From: Sporofaciens musculi
GTDB taxonomy: Bacteria; Bacillota; Clostridia; Lachnospirales; Lachnospiraceae
Assembly (NCBI RefSeq): GCF_009830285.1
Contig: NZ_WUQX01000001.1
Span: 4,898,501 to 4,962,500 of the forward strand
Direction of reading: 5' to 3'
DNA length: 64,000 nucleotides
Part shown: piece by piece, positions 1 to 12,255 of the stretch
Layout of the letters: every line of letters starts with the position of its first letter
How positions within the stretch are numbered: the first letter of the stretch is position 1
Translations under genes and position numbers: made by a program
Notes under the pieces: model-generated
What the model saw: the letters and a program-made list of their open reading frames with translations, nothing else
What the model was told of the DNA's origin: nothing
Database searches by the model: none

Positions 1-1
1 C

Positions 2-1384
2 CTAAAATTGAAATCAGCTTCGTATTCTCTGATTATATGCGACTTAATCGGCTCGCTGACAGCCCAGTCCATTGGATTGAATTCCATATTCATCCCATCC
101 GGCACTGAAAGCATCAATGCTGCGATTAACGAAGCCATAGCGCTTGTTCATTCCAACAGGCAGACCTGCAGGCAAAAGGAACTTTTTAAGACTGCCCTGA
201 TCAGCGGGCAGGAATCTGTTCTCATCTTTACAGAAAACAGACAATTATGGTTTTCAACCCTCACTGACAATCCAACGGACAAGCAGATTATGGACATGGC
301 TCAAAGCTTCCTTCCCTCTTTTGCCGGAAACTCTGAACAGATATTTGAATGTCCGCTCAATGGTTTTATCTATCGTATCACAATGCATCCTCTGTCCTAT
401 GATGACGAAATCTATATCCTTGTGAAGATTCTGAAAATACCGTCACTATTTCAGGAATATGATAAAACCATTTCCATTTACAATGACTGTGAAAACAAAG
501 AAATCTCCTCCGAACAGATTATTGAAAACAACAGCGCTAACTTTGTAGGAAATATCCACACTCTTATTGAACGTTATGCGCCTTCTGCCTCCCCTGTTCT
601 AATCATGGGTGAATCAGGAACCGGAAAGGCGAAAGCTGCAACTTTACTGTATAGAAACGGTCCCTACCATCGAAGACCTTTTTATGTGATTGACTGCAGC
701 CTTTTGACTGAAAGAAAATGGAATTCCCTTCTTAGTAATGAGAATTCCCCCTTTCATGATATTAATACTACCATCCACATAAAAAACATTGGAAAATTGA
801 GCAATACAGAGCTTTCAAAACTATATACCTATATTGAAGATACTGGTATGATAAAAAGAAACCGATTAATTTTCTCTCTTATCACACCAGACCCTAATGC
901 CGGAGATATCAAAAATTATATGCTGAATAAATTATCCTGCCTTCTTCTGCCTACAGAGCCTTTACGCGAACGGCTGGAGGATTTGTCAAGTATTGCTACC
1001 TTATATATAAACCAGATGAATGCTTTACTCGGAAAACAGATAATTGGATTTGACGCCGACGCATTCCATCTTATTAAGAATTATCATTGGCCTGATAATC
1101 TGGATCAGTTCCGACGTGTTTTAAAAGAGCTTGCCGTCCTTACCAGTACTTCTTATATCAGTGAATATAATGTAAGGATGGTTCTAAAACAGGAGGAATC
1201 GACGGAAAGTTCTCTGAAAATTCCTCGATATTCCCTACCCCTCGATCTGTCTCAGCCCCTCAATAAGATTACCTATGATATTATTCAGACAGTCATGGCA
1301 GAGGAAAATATGAATAAGGAAAGGACTGCCAGAAGGCTTGGCATCAGCCGCAGCACACTCTGGCGTATTTTGAAAAATAACTGA
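2..1384 (+). CDS. PrpR/NtrC-like regulator with degenerate AAA+ domain (5' end outside window)
   Basis: The reading frame is open to the left edge, so the N-terminus is missing and the TTG at position 8 is probably not the start. The first ~45 residues resemble the end of the PrpR_N sensory domain (ICDLIGSLTAQSIGLN). A central AAA+ domain has an intact Walker A (GESGTGK), but the GAFTGA loop that contacts sigma-54 is absent and the Walker B region reads TTIHIKNIGKLS in place of the usual GTLFLDEIGEL. A Fis-type helix-turn-helix closes the protein (KERTARRLGISRSTLWRILK). It is therefore a DNA-binding regulator of this family that probably does not activate sigma-54 RNA polymerase. No target gene can be seen in the window. 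Confidence 0.75.
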   Translation, partial: LKLKSASYSLIICDLIGSLTAQSIGLNSIFIPSGTESINAAINEAIALVHSNRQTCRQKELFKTALISGQESVLIFTENRQLWFSTLTDNPTDKQIMDMAQSFLPSFAGNSEQIFECPLNGFIYRITMHPLSYDDEIYILVKILKIPSLFQEYDKTISIYNDCENKEISSEQIIENNSANFVGNIHTLIERYAPSASPVLIMGESGTGKAKAATLLYRNGPYHRRPFYVIDCSLLTERKWNSLLSNENSPFHDINTTIHIKNIGKLSNTELSKLYTYIEDTGMIKRNRLIFSLITPDPNAGDIKNYMLNKLSCLLLPTEPLRERLEDLSSIATLYINQMNALLGKQIIGFDADAFHLIKNYHWPDNLDQFRRVLKELAVLTSTSYISEYNVRMVLKQEESTESSLKIPRYSLPLDLSQPLNKITYDIIQTVMAEENMNKERTARRLGISRSTLWRILKNN

Positions 1385-1410
1385 AACACCCCTAAGCCTA
1401 GACAAAGAGA

Positions 1411-2160
1411 TTATAAAAAAGACAAATATTCTTCTAAACAAAGACCCTGCTCATACATCTTTGTTGCCGCTTCTACCCCGACATAGCGATAATGCCAGAC
1501 TTCTTCTGCAACACCTGTAATTTGCGTTTTATTTCCAGGGTATCGAAAAATAAAACCGTATTTGTAGCTGTTTTCCTGAAGCCAGGAATAAACATCATAG
1601 GTCGCTCCGTTAATGTCTACCGCAAAACCAAGCTGGTGCTCGCTATAGCCGGGTAATGCAACCCATTGCCCTGCTATTTCTTTTGCTTCACTTTCGGAAT
1701 ATCCTTCTTTTATATATTTTGCTGTTTTCTCATCATAAAAACTTTGTTGTATATCTGCTGTCCGATAACCTGATACCACACGCGGCAGTTGATTCCAGTT
1801 TGCCTCCTTTGCAGCCTCCAGCATTTCCATTAATGGGCCATAAATACGCTCGTCAACTTGTTCGCCGCCCTGTACTTTTACCAGTTTGGGATTATAATCT
1901 TTTGGAATGTGATTCTGTTTATTGACCAGAGTTAAATACCAAGGCGTTCCAATATTCAACTCCTGCAAATCGCTGGCTTGTACATCTACGTCTTGATGAG
2001 AGCCCTCCATACCTGTTTTAAAGGCAAAACCAAAAATCGTGATGGAAGACAGCAAAATTACGGTAATTATACCAGCTATATACATTTTTCCCGCACTCTT
2101 ATGTCTGCGGCCACGATGAATATTCCTTCTACCTTCATATTGAGCATATCTTTTTGTCAT
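1411..2160 (-). CDS. vanY: VanY-like D-alanyl-D-alanine carboxypeptidase (M15B)
   Basis: The 249-residue protein has a basic cytoplasmic N-terminus, one membrane anchor (about residues 26-47) and an extracellular VanY domain. The zinc and catalytic residues are visible: SEHQLGFAVD gives His175 and Asp182, and EEVWHYRYVG gives Glu220 and His223. The family removes the terminal D-Ala of peptidoglycan pentapeptides. It lies downstream of vanS- and vanR-like genes, the arrangement of the regulatory part of vanD/vanG-type clusters, but no VanH, ligase or VanX gene is nearby. The start is supported by an AGAAAGGAG ribosome binding site. A 13-bp inverted repeat separates it from the kinase gene. A wall-remodelling or accessory-tolerance role is inferred; glycopeptide resistance is not shown by the sequence. 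Confidence 0.85.
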   Translation of the reverse strand: MTKRYAQYEGRRNIHRGRRHKSAGKMYIAGIITVILLSSITIFGFAFKTGMEGSHQDVDVQASDLQELNIGTPWYLTLVNKQNHIPKDYNPKLVKVQGGEQVDERIYGPLMEMLEAAKEANWNQLPRVVSGYRTADIQQSFYDEKTAKYIKEGYSESEAKEIAGQWVALPGYSEHQLGFAVDINGATYDVYSWLQENSYKYGFIFRYPGNKTQITGVAEEVWHYRYVGVEAATKMYEQGLCLEEYLSFL

Positions 2161-2188
2161 AATAAAAGCTCCTTTCTGCTATACAAAT

Positions 2189-2229
2189 AATGCCTTTGTT
2201 CTGTATCTATTATACCGAACAAAGGCATT
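2189..2229 (-). promoter_or_regulatory. 13-bp perfect inverted repeat between vanS-like and vanY-like genes
   Basis: Arms 2189-2201 and 2217-2229 are exact inverted copies (AATGCCTTTGTTC on the plus strand). On the minus strand the 15-base loop carries TATAAT (2209-2214), and no convincing U tract follows. This could be a weak terminator between vanS and vanY or an operator around a separate vanY promoter. The sequence does not decide between them. Confidence 0.5.
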
Positions 2230-2269
2230 TTGAACTTTAAAATGAAATTGTTTAATTCCTAAGAAAATC

Positions 2270-3405
2270 CTAAGGGCAAGGAAGGCAGATTGTAAATGTA
2301 ACCGTACTATTCTCACTGGCAGCGTGAATGGAACCACCATGTAAAATGATAATTTCCTTTGCGATTGCCAGCCCAAGACCTGTGCCTCCTGTATTAGAAA
2401 TACGTGCTTTATCTAAACGGTAAAATTTGTCAAAAAGTAGAGATAAGCTTTCCTCAGGAATATTATTTCCCTTATTTTTAAAAGATATCACAACCTGTTC
2501 GTCTGCTTCTTCGGCTGAAATAATAATTTCTGTCTCAGAATAACTATATGCCGCTGCATTTTTCAAAATATTACTAAACACCCTTACCAGCTTATTAGGA
2601 TCTGCAAAGACAGTTAGATTCTCATCAACATTTAATACAACAGAATTACCATGAAGCGTTAATAATGGAGAAAGCTCATCTGACAACTGTACCAGCAAAT
2701 AATAAATATCTACCAGCTCTTTTTTCAGTTTAATCTGGCCTGAATTATATCGTGTGATTTCAAAAAATTCATTTATCATTTCTTCTAATCGATAAGCTTT
2801 ATCCAATGTTATATGAACATTCTTCGCACGCATATCCACAGGCATATTGGGTTCTTCTTCCAACAGATTCAAATAACCAATAACAGAAGTAAGAGGAGTA
2901 CGAATATCATGGGCAAGATACATCACTAATTCATTCTTTCTCTGTTCTGCAAGCGCCGTTTCCTGCTTCTGGTCCTCCAATGTTTTTTTTACTGTGTTTA
3001 GTTTACGTTCAAAAGGCTGCATCTCTGGCGATAAATGAATCTGCATCATATCTTCTGACAATAATGCATCAATCCCTTGATTAATTTCCTTGAAATACCC
3101 AGTCATCCATCGAAATAAACGCCAAATCAAAATCAGGAAAATAAATATAATTGCCCCTGCAAAAATATTTCCTTGTAGGTTCTAAAAAAATCATGATATA
3201 AACGAAAAGCCTGCTCATGTCCGATTTTCATAAAGTGTTCAAATAACCAGACAATCCAATCTCCAACTCGTCGTTTCCAAAAAAACAAATAAACCATTAT
3301 TACCGCTGCAACAGAAATAATGGCATTTACACAAAAACGACCCATGATTTTTGCTTGAAATTCTAAATACTCGTCTTTTTCCTTATCCTTCAATTTTATA
3401 TCCAA
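2270..3405 (-). pseudogene. vanS: VanS-like sensor histidine kinase, frameshifted
   Basis: Two frames together give one ~378-residue kinase. Residues from 3405 to about 3182 carry a membrane segment (VNAIISVAAVIMVYLFFW) and the start of the extracytoplasmic loop. After a one-base loss near 3181-3184 the product continues in another frame with a second membrane segment (FAGAIIFIFLILIW), a HAMP-like linker, the H box (AHDIRTPLTS), N box (NILKNAAAYS) and G boxes (GGTGLGLAIAK). Adding one A in the AGAACC stretch (minus strand) restores a continuous frame. It overlaps the vanR-like gene by 23 bases, so the pair was one operon. If the shift is real, sensing is lost; it could also be a sequencing error, since only one base is involved. 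Confidence 0.8.
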
Positions 3406-4084
3406 CTCCCCATATCGTTTTTATATATTTTGGTTTGTTTAATGTGTCATTCATTTTCTCCCACAGATGACGTATATGAACAGTTATGGTATTATTGGAT
3501 TTGCTATAATATTCATCCTTCCATATTCTATGAAACAATTCCTCCGCACTGATTACTTGTCCTTTATTTTCTAAAAGAATTCGCAAAATAGAAAATTCTG
3601 TAGGAGTCAGTATTATGGGTTTTTCATTCAAAAAACATTCGTATGTCTTTAGCTTCATTACCAAGCCGGAATGAGTAAGCGTACCCGTTTCTTCATCTTC
3701 AGAATGTGCCGGATTATATTTTTTATAGCGACGCAGTTGAGATTTTACTCTTGCTACCAATTCAAGTGGACGGAAAGGTTTTGTGATATAATCATCCGCG
3801 CCAAGTGTGAGTCCTGTGATTTTATCCATTTCTTCATCTTTTGCTGTCAACATAATAATTGGATAGGTATACTTTGAACGAATCTTTTGGCATAGCGTAA
3901 ATCCGTCTATCTCTGGCAGCATAATATCCAAAATAGCAACATCAAGAACTGTTGTATTTATACATTCAAGAGCTTCTTTCGCAGAATAAAATTTGTAAAC
4001 AGTAAAATTTTCGTTGGTTAAATATACTTCAATTAAATCTGCAATTTCAACTTCATCGTCAACAATTAGTATTTTATCAGACAT
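3383..4084 (-). CDS. vanR: VanR-like OmpR-family response regulator
   Basis: This 233-residue protein has a receiver domain with Asp9/Asp10, the phosphoacceptor Asp53 (ILDIMLPEIDG) and a TKPF lysine motif, followed by an OmpR-type winged helix (TPTEFSILRILLENKG, SNNTITVHIRHL, IKTIWGVGYKI). From memory the whole sequence follows enterococcal VanR closely, including the ADDYITKPFRPLELVARV segment. It is the first gene of the vanR-vanS-vanY cluster and starts after an AAAGGGAG ribosome binding site. It would regulate its own cluster; with vanS disrupted it would depend on cross-talk or acetyl phosphate. Confidence 0.88.
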   Translation of the reverse strand: MSDKILIVDDEVEIADLIEVYLTNENFTVYKFYSAKEALECINTTVLDVAILDIMLPEIDGFTLCQKIRSKYTYPIIMLTAKDEEMDKITGLTLGADDYITKPFRPLELVARVKSQLRRYKKYNPAHSEDEETGTLTHSGLVMKLKTYECFLNEKPIILTPTEFSILRILLENKGQVISAEELFHRIWKDEYYSKSNNTITVHIRHLWEKMNDTLNKPKYIKTIWGVGYKIEG

Positions 4085-4234
4085 AAAAATTACTCCCTTT
4101 CCATAGGCTGTACTTTTAATTCTAACATACTTAAAAAAATTTTTTACTTTTTTAATAATAAGATATTAAGAATTTACTAACGACTAATGAGCGCAGTCCT
4201 TAAACATCAGTGCACCCGAAGGGGAGGCCAAAAA

Positions 4235-4582
4235 TCACCTCTGTTTCTTCTTTCGGACGAACGTAGAGATCATCATAGAAGCTATCCCCAAAACAAGATA
4301 GACCATTCCATAAAAGATAAATGCTGTTTCTCCCATATCAAAGAATATCCATGTGCCAATTAGAAATAAAGCTGCTGAAATAACCGGAAGACTCCACAGA
4401 CGCCGGCTATTTTTTCCCGCAAAAATCCCAATAGCCATAGAGTATATTGGATTAACACAAAAAAACAGAGCAAAACAGGCCACCATTCCCCCATCGCCTT
4501 TTACGAAGGTAACAGCCAGCCACGGCAGCGCCAGCATGATCATAGCAGAAACTGCTGTAGATAAGATAATGTTTTTTTTCAT
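4235..4582 (-). CDS. small four-helix membrane protein of unknown function
   Basis: The 115-residue protein has four hydrophobic segments separated by short loops (for example MLALPWLAVTFV, FALFFCVNPIYSMAIGIFAG, ISAALFLIGTWIFF, FIFYGMVYLVLGIASMMIS) and ends with a basic tail (RKKKQR). The ribosome binding site GGAGGTTTCTG sits before the ATG. I do not recognise the family. It lies upstream of the vanR-like gene on the same strand, with a 150-base AT-rich gap, so it may or may not share that transcript. Confidence 0.6.
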   Translation of the reverse strand: MKKNIILSTAVSAMIMLALPWLAVTFVKGDGGMVACFALFFCVNPIYSMAIGIFAGKNSRRLWSLPVISAALFLIGTWIFFDMGETAFIFYGMVYLVLGIASMMISTFVRKKKQR

Positions 4583-4648
4583 AATATTTCAGAAACCTCC
4601 ACATGCTTCATACATTCTCCAACTTCTCATAAAAATAAAACCCTTTAC

Positions 4649-4686
4649 AAAAAACCTGTAAACAAGATCGTCTACAGGTTTTTCTT
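4649..4686 (-). terminator. terminator downstream of decayed tRNA-Asn copy
   Basis: An 11-bp stem (4650-4660 with 4673-4683, AAAAACCTGTA) is followed on the minus strand by an A/T-rich tail. It occupies the same place relative to the tRNA remnant as the terminator after the intact tRNA-Asn. Confidence 0.6.
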
Positions 4687-4688
4687 AA

Positions 4689-4748
4689 CTCCCCAAGTTG
4701 GGCTCAAACCAACACCCCACGGTTATCAGCCGTGTGCTCTACCATTGA
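4689..4748 (-). pseudogene. decayed tRNA-Asn copy (3' three quarters only)
   Basis: About 60 bases match the 3' portion of the intact tRNA-Asn at 6116-6187, with several substitutions and one deletion in the variable/T-arm region. The anticodon position reads GAT instead of GTT. Beyond 4748 the 5' acceptor and half of the D arm are replaced by unrelated sequence, so no cloverleaf can close. It is either an attachment-site-like duplication left by an integrated element or a degraded tandem tRNA. Confidence 0.7.
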
Positions 4749-4801
4749 CACGGTCGCACACCGAAGGGCTATTTTTCCATAACTCCCTGCTTCTGACAGC
4801 T

Positions 4802-5890
4802 TTACTGCACATCAGGTGATAAGCCTACCCATCCCTTTACAACATCCACAGCATAACCCACACCTTTTGCTATGGTTTCTATATCAACTCCTAAATTGTA
4901 AAAATTTCTGGCAGATTCCTGTGCTTTTTTAAGTTCTCCTATACGACGTTCCTCCATCCTAATTTCCTTAATCGCTTCACACACGTCAATCTTTTCCTCA
5001 CTTTCTTTATATTTTAATCCAGTATTTGTGATTACCTCAATCACATCTACTGCTCTGCGTTCCATTTCCCTAAATCGCTGTTCATTATCTTTAAGTATCC
5101 TATTTAAATTCTCTGGATTTTTGGAGTATTTAATAAACAAAAGCACTTCCCGAAGGCTAGACTGAAATTTCATAATCTCTTCATCTGGCATCCGCGTTGG
5201 TGCAATCAACCTTAAATGATAGTTGTCCATACATGCCAGTATTCTCGGTTCTTTCACTTCCATCATATCAAATAAACTCATCGCCCCTGTCCACTCATCT
5301 GCTCCAAAGTAAATTGTTACGGTCACTGAAGGTATCAACCTGTCATCCTCCCAAAAACCGCTCAGAAATTCATCGGAAGTCAGGCTTTTCTTCCCTTCAT
5401 TAGAAATTTCTTCTCCCAGCTCCAACTTTCTCTCTTTTTCTTTCTTCAACTCCTTACGATGGGATTTTGCAGCTTCCGCAACCTGTCCGGCATATTCCAG
5501 CGCATCGTATAGATTGTTTCTGACCGTCATCGCATTGTGAATTTTTGCCTGTGCCTCCGTGCCATAAATCACATATTCCAGTTTCCCATCTGTCATAACT
5601 GTACACAGCTTCTGAGCATCACGGAATTTCTGAACCGGAACCACTGCACCATCTGCACCATATGGAAGTGCAATCTCTGCAGGATCCCGTTCCTCCAACT
5701 GCTCCGGTGAGATCACCTGCTCTCCACCATAAATATAATAGTTAAATACGTCTGCGAACACATTTGTGTCCGATATATAATCTTTTGTAATCGTATCTGC
5801 CTTCAATGGGCGCTCACCACCCTTCTTGCCCATGCAGAACATCTTCTGCAAAATATCTGAAAATATCTGATCTCTAAAAACATTTCTCAA
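4802..5890 (-). CDS. Rpn-family recombination-promoting nuclease / PD-(D/E)XK transposase-like protein
   Basis: The 362-residue product begins its conserved region with KDYISDTNVFADVFNYYIYGG and continues with the long charged helix and C-terminal half usual for the Rpn/YhgA-like family of PD-(D/E)XK proteins that are abundant in Lachnospiraceae. Members promote recA-independent recombination in E. coli; the role here is unproven. The start is uncertain: MFCMGKKGGERP inside the frame is closer to the usual family start than the first ATG. The gene sits alone between the decayed and intact tRNA-Asn copies, which suggests that the segment 4749-6115 was inserted. Confidence 0.75.
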   Translation of the reverse strand: MRNVFRDQIFSDILQKMFCMGKKGGERPLKADTITKDYISDTNVFADVFNYYIYGGEQVISPEQLEERDPAEIALPYGADGAVVPVQKFRDAQKLCTVMTDGKLEYVIYGTEAQAKIHNAMTVRNNLYDALEYAGQVAEAAKSHRKELKKEKERKLELGEEISNEGKKSLTSDEFLSGFWEDDRLIPSVTVTIYFGADEWTGAMSLFDMMEVKEPRILACMDNYHLRLIAPTRMPDEEIMKFQSSLREVLLFIKYSKNPENLNRILKDNEQRFREMERRAVDVIEVITNTGLKYKESEEKIDVCEAIKEIRMEERRIGELKKAQESARNFYNLGVDIETIAKGVGYAVDVVKGWVGLSPDVQ

Positions 5891-5918
5891 CCAGTTCTTT
5901 CTGATTGTTTTTATTATA

Positions 5919-6017
5919 CTAAACTCCTAACCGAACTTCAACAGAATCATCTGCCCAGCTCTTAAATTTCCAATATACCGGAAGAACCGCTTCTACTATC
6001 TTCTTTTTCTCCAACAT
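5919..6017 (-). CDS. possible 32-residue open frame or gene remnant
   Basis: An ATG-initiated frame encodes a 32-residue lysine-rich, amphipathic peptide (begins MLEKKKIVEAVLPVYWKF). It lies just upstream of the Rpn gene on the same strand. No family is recognised, and it may be the tail or head of a lost gene from the tRNA-Asn insertion. Confidence 0.2.
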   Translation of the reverse strand: MLEKKKIVEAVLPVYWKFKSWADDSVEVRLGV

Positions 6018-6072
6018 ATCACTTCCGCTCCGCCTTCTCCCTTATTGGATTTTTTTAATATCTTGTTTCCCA

Positions 6073-6111
6073 TAAAAAAGTTCCGCAAACGCTAACGCTT
6101 ACGGAACTTTT
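6073..6111 (-). terminator. rRNA operon / tRNA-Asn terminator
   Basis: A 10-bp stem (6076-6085 with 6102-6111, AAAAGTTCCG) follows tRNA-Asn on the minus strand and ends in an A/T run. It would end the rRNA-tRNA transcript. Confidence 0.75.
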
Positions 6112-6115
6112 CTAA

Positions 6116-6187
6116 CTCCCCGAGTTGGGCTCGAACCAACAACCCCACGGTTAACAGCCGTGTGCTCTACCATTGAGCTATCGAGGA
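6116..6187 (-). tRNA. tRNA-Asn (GTT)
   Basis: The minus strand folds as a 72-nt cloverleaf. The acceptor TCCTCGA pairs with TCGGGGA, the anticodon loop is CTGTTAA, the T loop is GTTCGAG-like, and CCA is not encoded. It is the last gene of the rRNA operon, about 160 bases after the 23S gene. Confidence 0.95.
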
Positions 6188-6264
6188 TTATTCTCTATTC
6201 TTTTAATCTAAAGAAACACTAACTATATTATACTTCCTCGTATCTTATATAGCAAGTGTTTTTT

Positions 6265-6283
6265 CATGTACCTTCAAAACTGC
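6265..6283 (-). other. 3' arm of the 23S processing stem
   Basis: This 19-base segment is complementary, with two mismatches, to 9495-9513 upstream of 23S. The two arms would form the RNase III processing stalk around 23S and leave tRNA-Ala and tRNA-Asn outside it. Confidence 0.65.
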
Positions 6284-6346
6284 ACACAAGAAACTCTATT
6301 CTAAGCTCTATCTTATCCTCCATCTTCTTCCTTTACCTATCCACCT

Positions 6347-9257
<2,911 letters not shown>

Positions 9258-9494
9258 CTGAACTTGCGAAAACGGGATGTTTTGCTTGTTCTCACCGGTA
9301 TAGCGTTACCGGCGTTGGCTTATAGGTTGTTTTTTGAATTCGTTTTCTCGAATTGGACATAATCTAAATGTATTTGGCATAACTGCCAAACATCATTCAC
9401 ACTAACACCTCTGCTTTCGCATTTGTGAAGTGTTCATTTAAATTACCTCGGATGTCTTGATTAAGATATTTATCTTATCATTTATTTCTTGTAT

Positions 9495-9513
9495 GCGGTT
9501 TTCAAGGTACATG
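9495..9513 (-). other. 5' arm of the 23S processing stem
   Basis: It pairs with 6265-6283 (19 bases, two mismatches). It lies between tRNA-Ala and 23S, as expected for a 23S precursor stalk. Confidence 0.65.
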
Positions 9514-9540
9514 GGATGCCATCTTTTCAGATGCATCCAG

Positions 9541-9613
9541 TGGAGAATACGAGATTCGAACTCGTGACCTCCTGCTTGCAAGGCAGGCGCTCTCCCAACT
9601 GAGCTAATCCCCC
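9541..9613 (-). tRNA. tRNA-Ala (TGC)
   Basis: A 73-nt cloverleaf on the minus strand. The acceptor GGGGGAT pairs with ATTCTCC with G-U pairs, the anticodon loop is CTTGCAA, and the T stem-loop is ACGAG-TTCGAAT-CTCGT. CCA is not encoded. It is in the spacer between 5S and 23S. Confidence 0.95.
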
Positions 9614-9668
9614 GTCTGGGTATTTCATGTATAGGAATCACTTCCTATTTTAATTATAGGCATTACAG

Positions 9669-9742
<74 letters not shown>

Positions 9743-9780
9743 TTACCTTATGAAGCTATGCCTCATTAAGATTTTTAAAG

Positions 9781-9897
9781 TCTGGCGGCCACCTGCTCTC
9801 CCACACCGTCTCCAGTGCAGTACCATCGGCCGCTTAAGGCTTAACCTTCGTGTTCGGGATGGGTACGGGTGTTTCCCTCAAACGCGTCGCCACCAGA
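9781..9897 (-). rRNA. 5S ribosomal RNA (between 16S and the spacer tRNAs)
   Basis: About 117 nt on the minus strand: TCTGGTGGCGACGCG at the 5' end pairs with the 3' GCCGCCAGA, and the conserved CCCGAACACGAAGG and GATGGTACTGC segments are present. Its position upstream of 23S and directly after 16S is not the standard order. Confidence 0.95.
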
Positions 9898-9921
9898 CAT
9901 TGCCATCATGGCTTTTAACAG

Positions 9922-9946
9922 CCTTGACAACTAAACAATAGACAAC
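9922..9946 (-). other. 3' arm of the 16S processing stem
   Basis: This segment is the inverted copy, with two mismatches, of 11801-11825 upstream of 16S. Pairing the two arms would form the 16S precursor stalk. Confidence 0.7.
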
Positions 9947-10010
9947 AATCCCTTACTTCTTCTCTTTTCCGTTTTAGTTGGATTGCTCCAGACGAAAAAG
10001 TTTCTCTTTT

Positions 10011-11547
<1,537 letters not shown>

Positions 11548-11800
11548 AAGACTTAAGTTTGGTTTTACACAAACTTTAGTCGCATTACGCTTCGCAATAC
11601 TTAGCAAGGTCTCCCACGAGCTTAGTATTGTGAAGCTTCCTTTTCGTTTAATCTCAGTCAAGAAAAATGCTCGCTTTTTCTTTTCCCGTTATTACTGTTT
11701 ATAAGGTTGGTTTTAAACTTCTGAACCATCCGGCTAAGCCAGATTTTTTCTTTCATTTAAAACCACGTTCTGAAATTTCTCTCAAGAAATTTTCAGGGTT

Positions 11801-11825
11801 GTTGTCTATTGTTTAATTATCAAGG
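11801..11825 (-). other. 5' arm of the 16S processing stem in the rRNA leader
   Basis: It pairs with 9922-9946 over 25 bases with two mismatches. The rest of the 11548-11864 leader holds no gene. Confidence 0.7.
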
Positions 11826-11864
11826 TTCTTTGTTTTTACTGTGCCTCAGCGACTCAGCTCAATT

Positions 11865-11893
11865 ATAATATCACTTGTATCTCAAAATGTCAA
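11865..11893 (-). promoter_or_regulatory. rRNA operon promoter
   Basis: On the minus strand TTGACA (11888-11893), 17 bases, then TATTAT (11865-11870) form a near-consensus vegetative promoter in an AT-rich context, about 320 bases before mature 16S. Confidence 0.85.
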
Positions 11894-11977
11894 TACCTTT
11901 TTTAACTTTTTTTGACATTTTTTTCGGCATCATTTTTTATATCTATCAGCCTTGCCACAAGAGATTTCTTTCACCAT

Positions 11978-12009
11978 AAAAACTGTCTAAACTTCTGTAG
12001 ACAGTTTTT
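11978..12009 (-). terminator. terminator after tRNA-Ser(GGA)
   Basis: A perfect 12-bp stem (11978-11989 with 11998-12009) begins nine bases past the tRNA 3' end. Its 3' arm on the minus strand ends in a T run. Confidence 0.8.
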
Positions 12010-12017
12010 ACAGCAAA

Positions 12018-12107
12018 CGGAGAAGGAGGGATTTGAACCCTCGCGCCGCTATTAACGACCTACTCCCTTTCCAGGGGAGCCCCTTCGGCCAGCTTGGGTA
12101 CTTCTCC
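12018..12107 (-). tRNA. tRNA-Ser (GGA)
   Basis: A 90-nt class II tRNA on the minus strand: the acceptor GGAGAAG pairs with CTTCTCC, the anticodon loop is CTGGAAA, there is a long variable arm, and the T loop is GTTCAAATC. Confidence 0.93.
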
Positions 12108-12212
12108 ATAACTGCTCGTAACCTCAAATCCGAATATTACTATACAACAAGAATCGCTAATTGTCTAGTCCTAATTTTTACTTTTTTCAACTTTTTTTCT
12201 CTCATACCAATT

Positions 12213-12247
12213 AAGAAACCGGAAAACCCTCCCCAAAGTTTTCCGGT
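12213..12247 (-). terminator. terminator after the selenoprotein B-like gene
   Basis: A perfect 10-bp stem (12218-12227 with 12238-12247, ACCGGAAAAC) begins nine bases after the stop codon and is followed by TTCTT on the minus strand. Confidence 0.75.
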
Positions 12248-12255
12248 CCTTCTCT

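Noticed and set aside
1411..4084. A complete vancomycin resistance operon
   Set aside because: No vanH, D-Ala-D-Lac or D-Ala-D-Ser ligase, vanX, vanXY or vanT gene is found.
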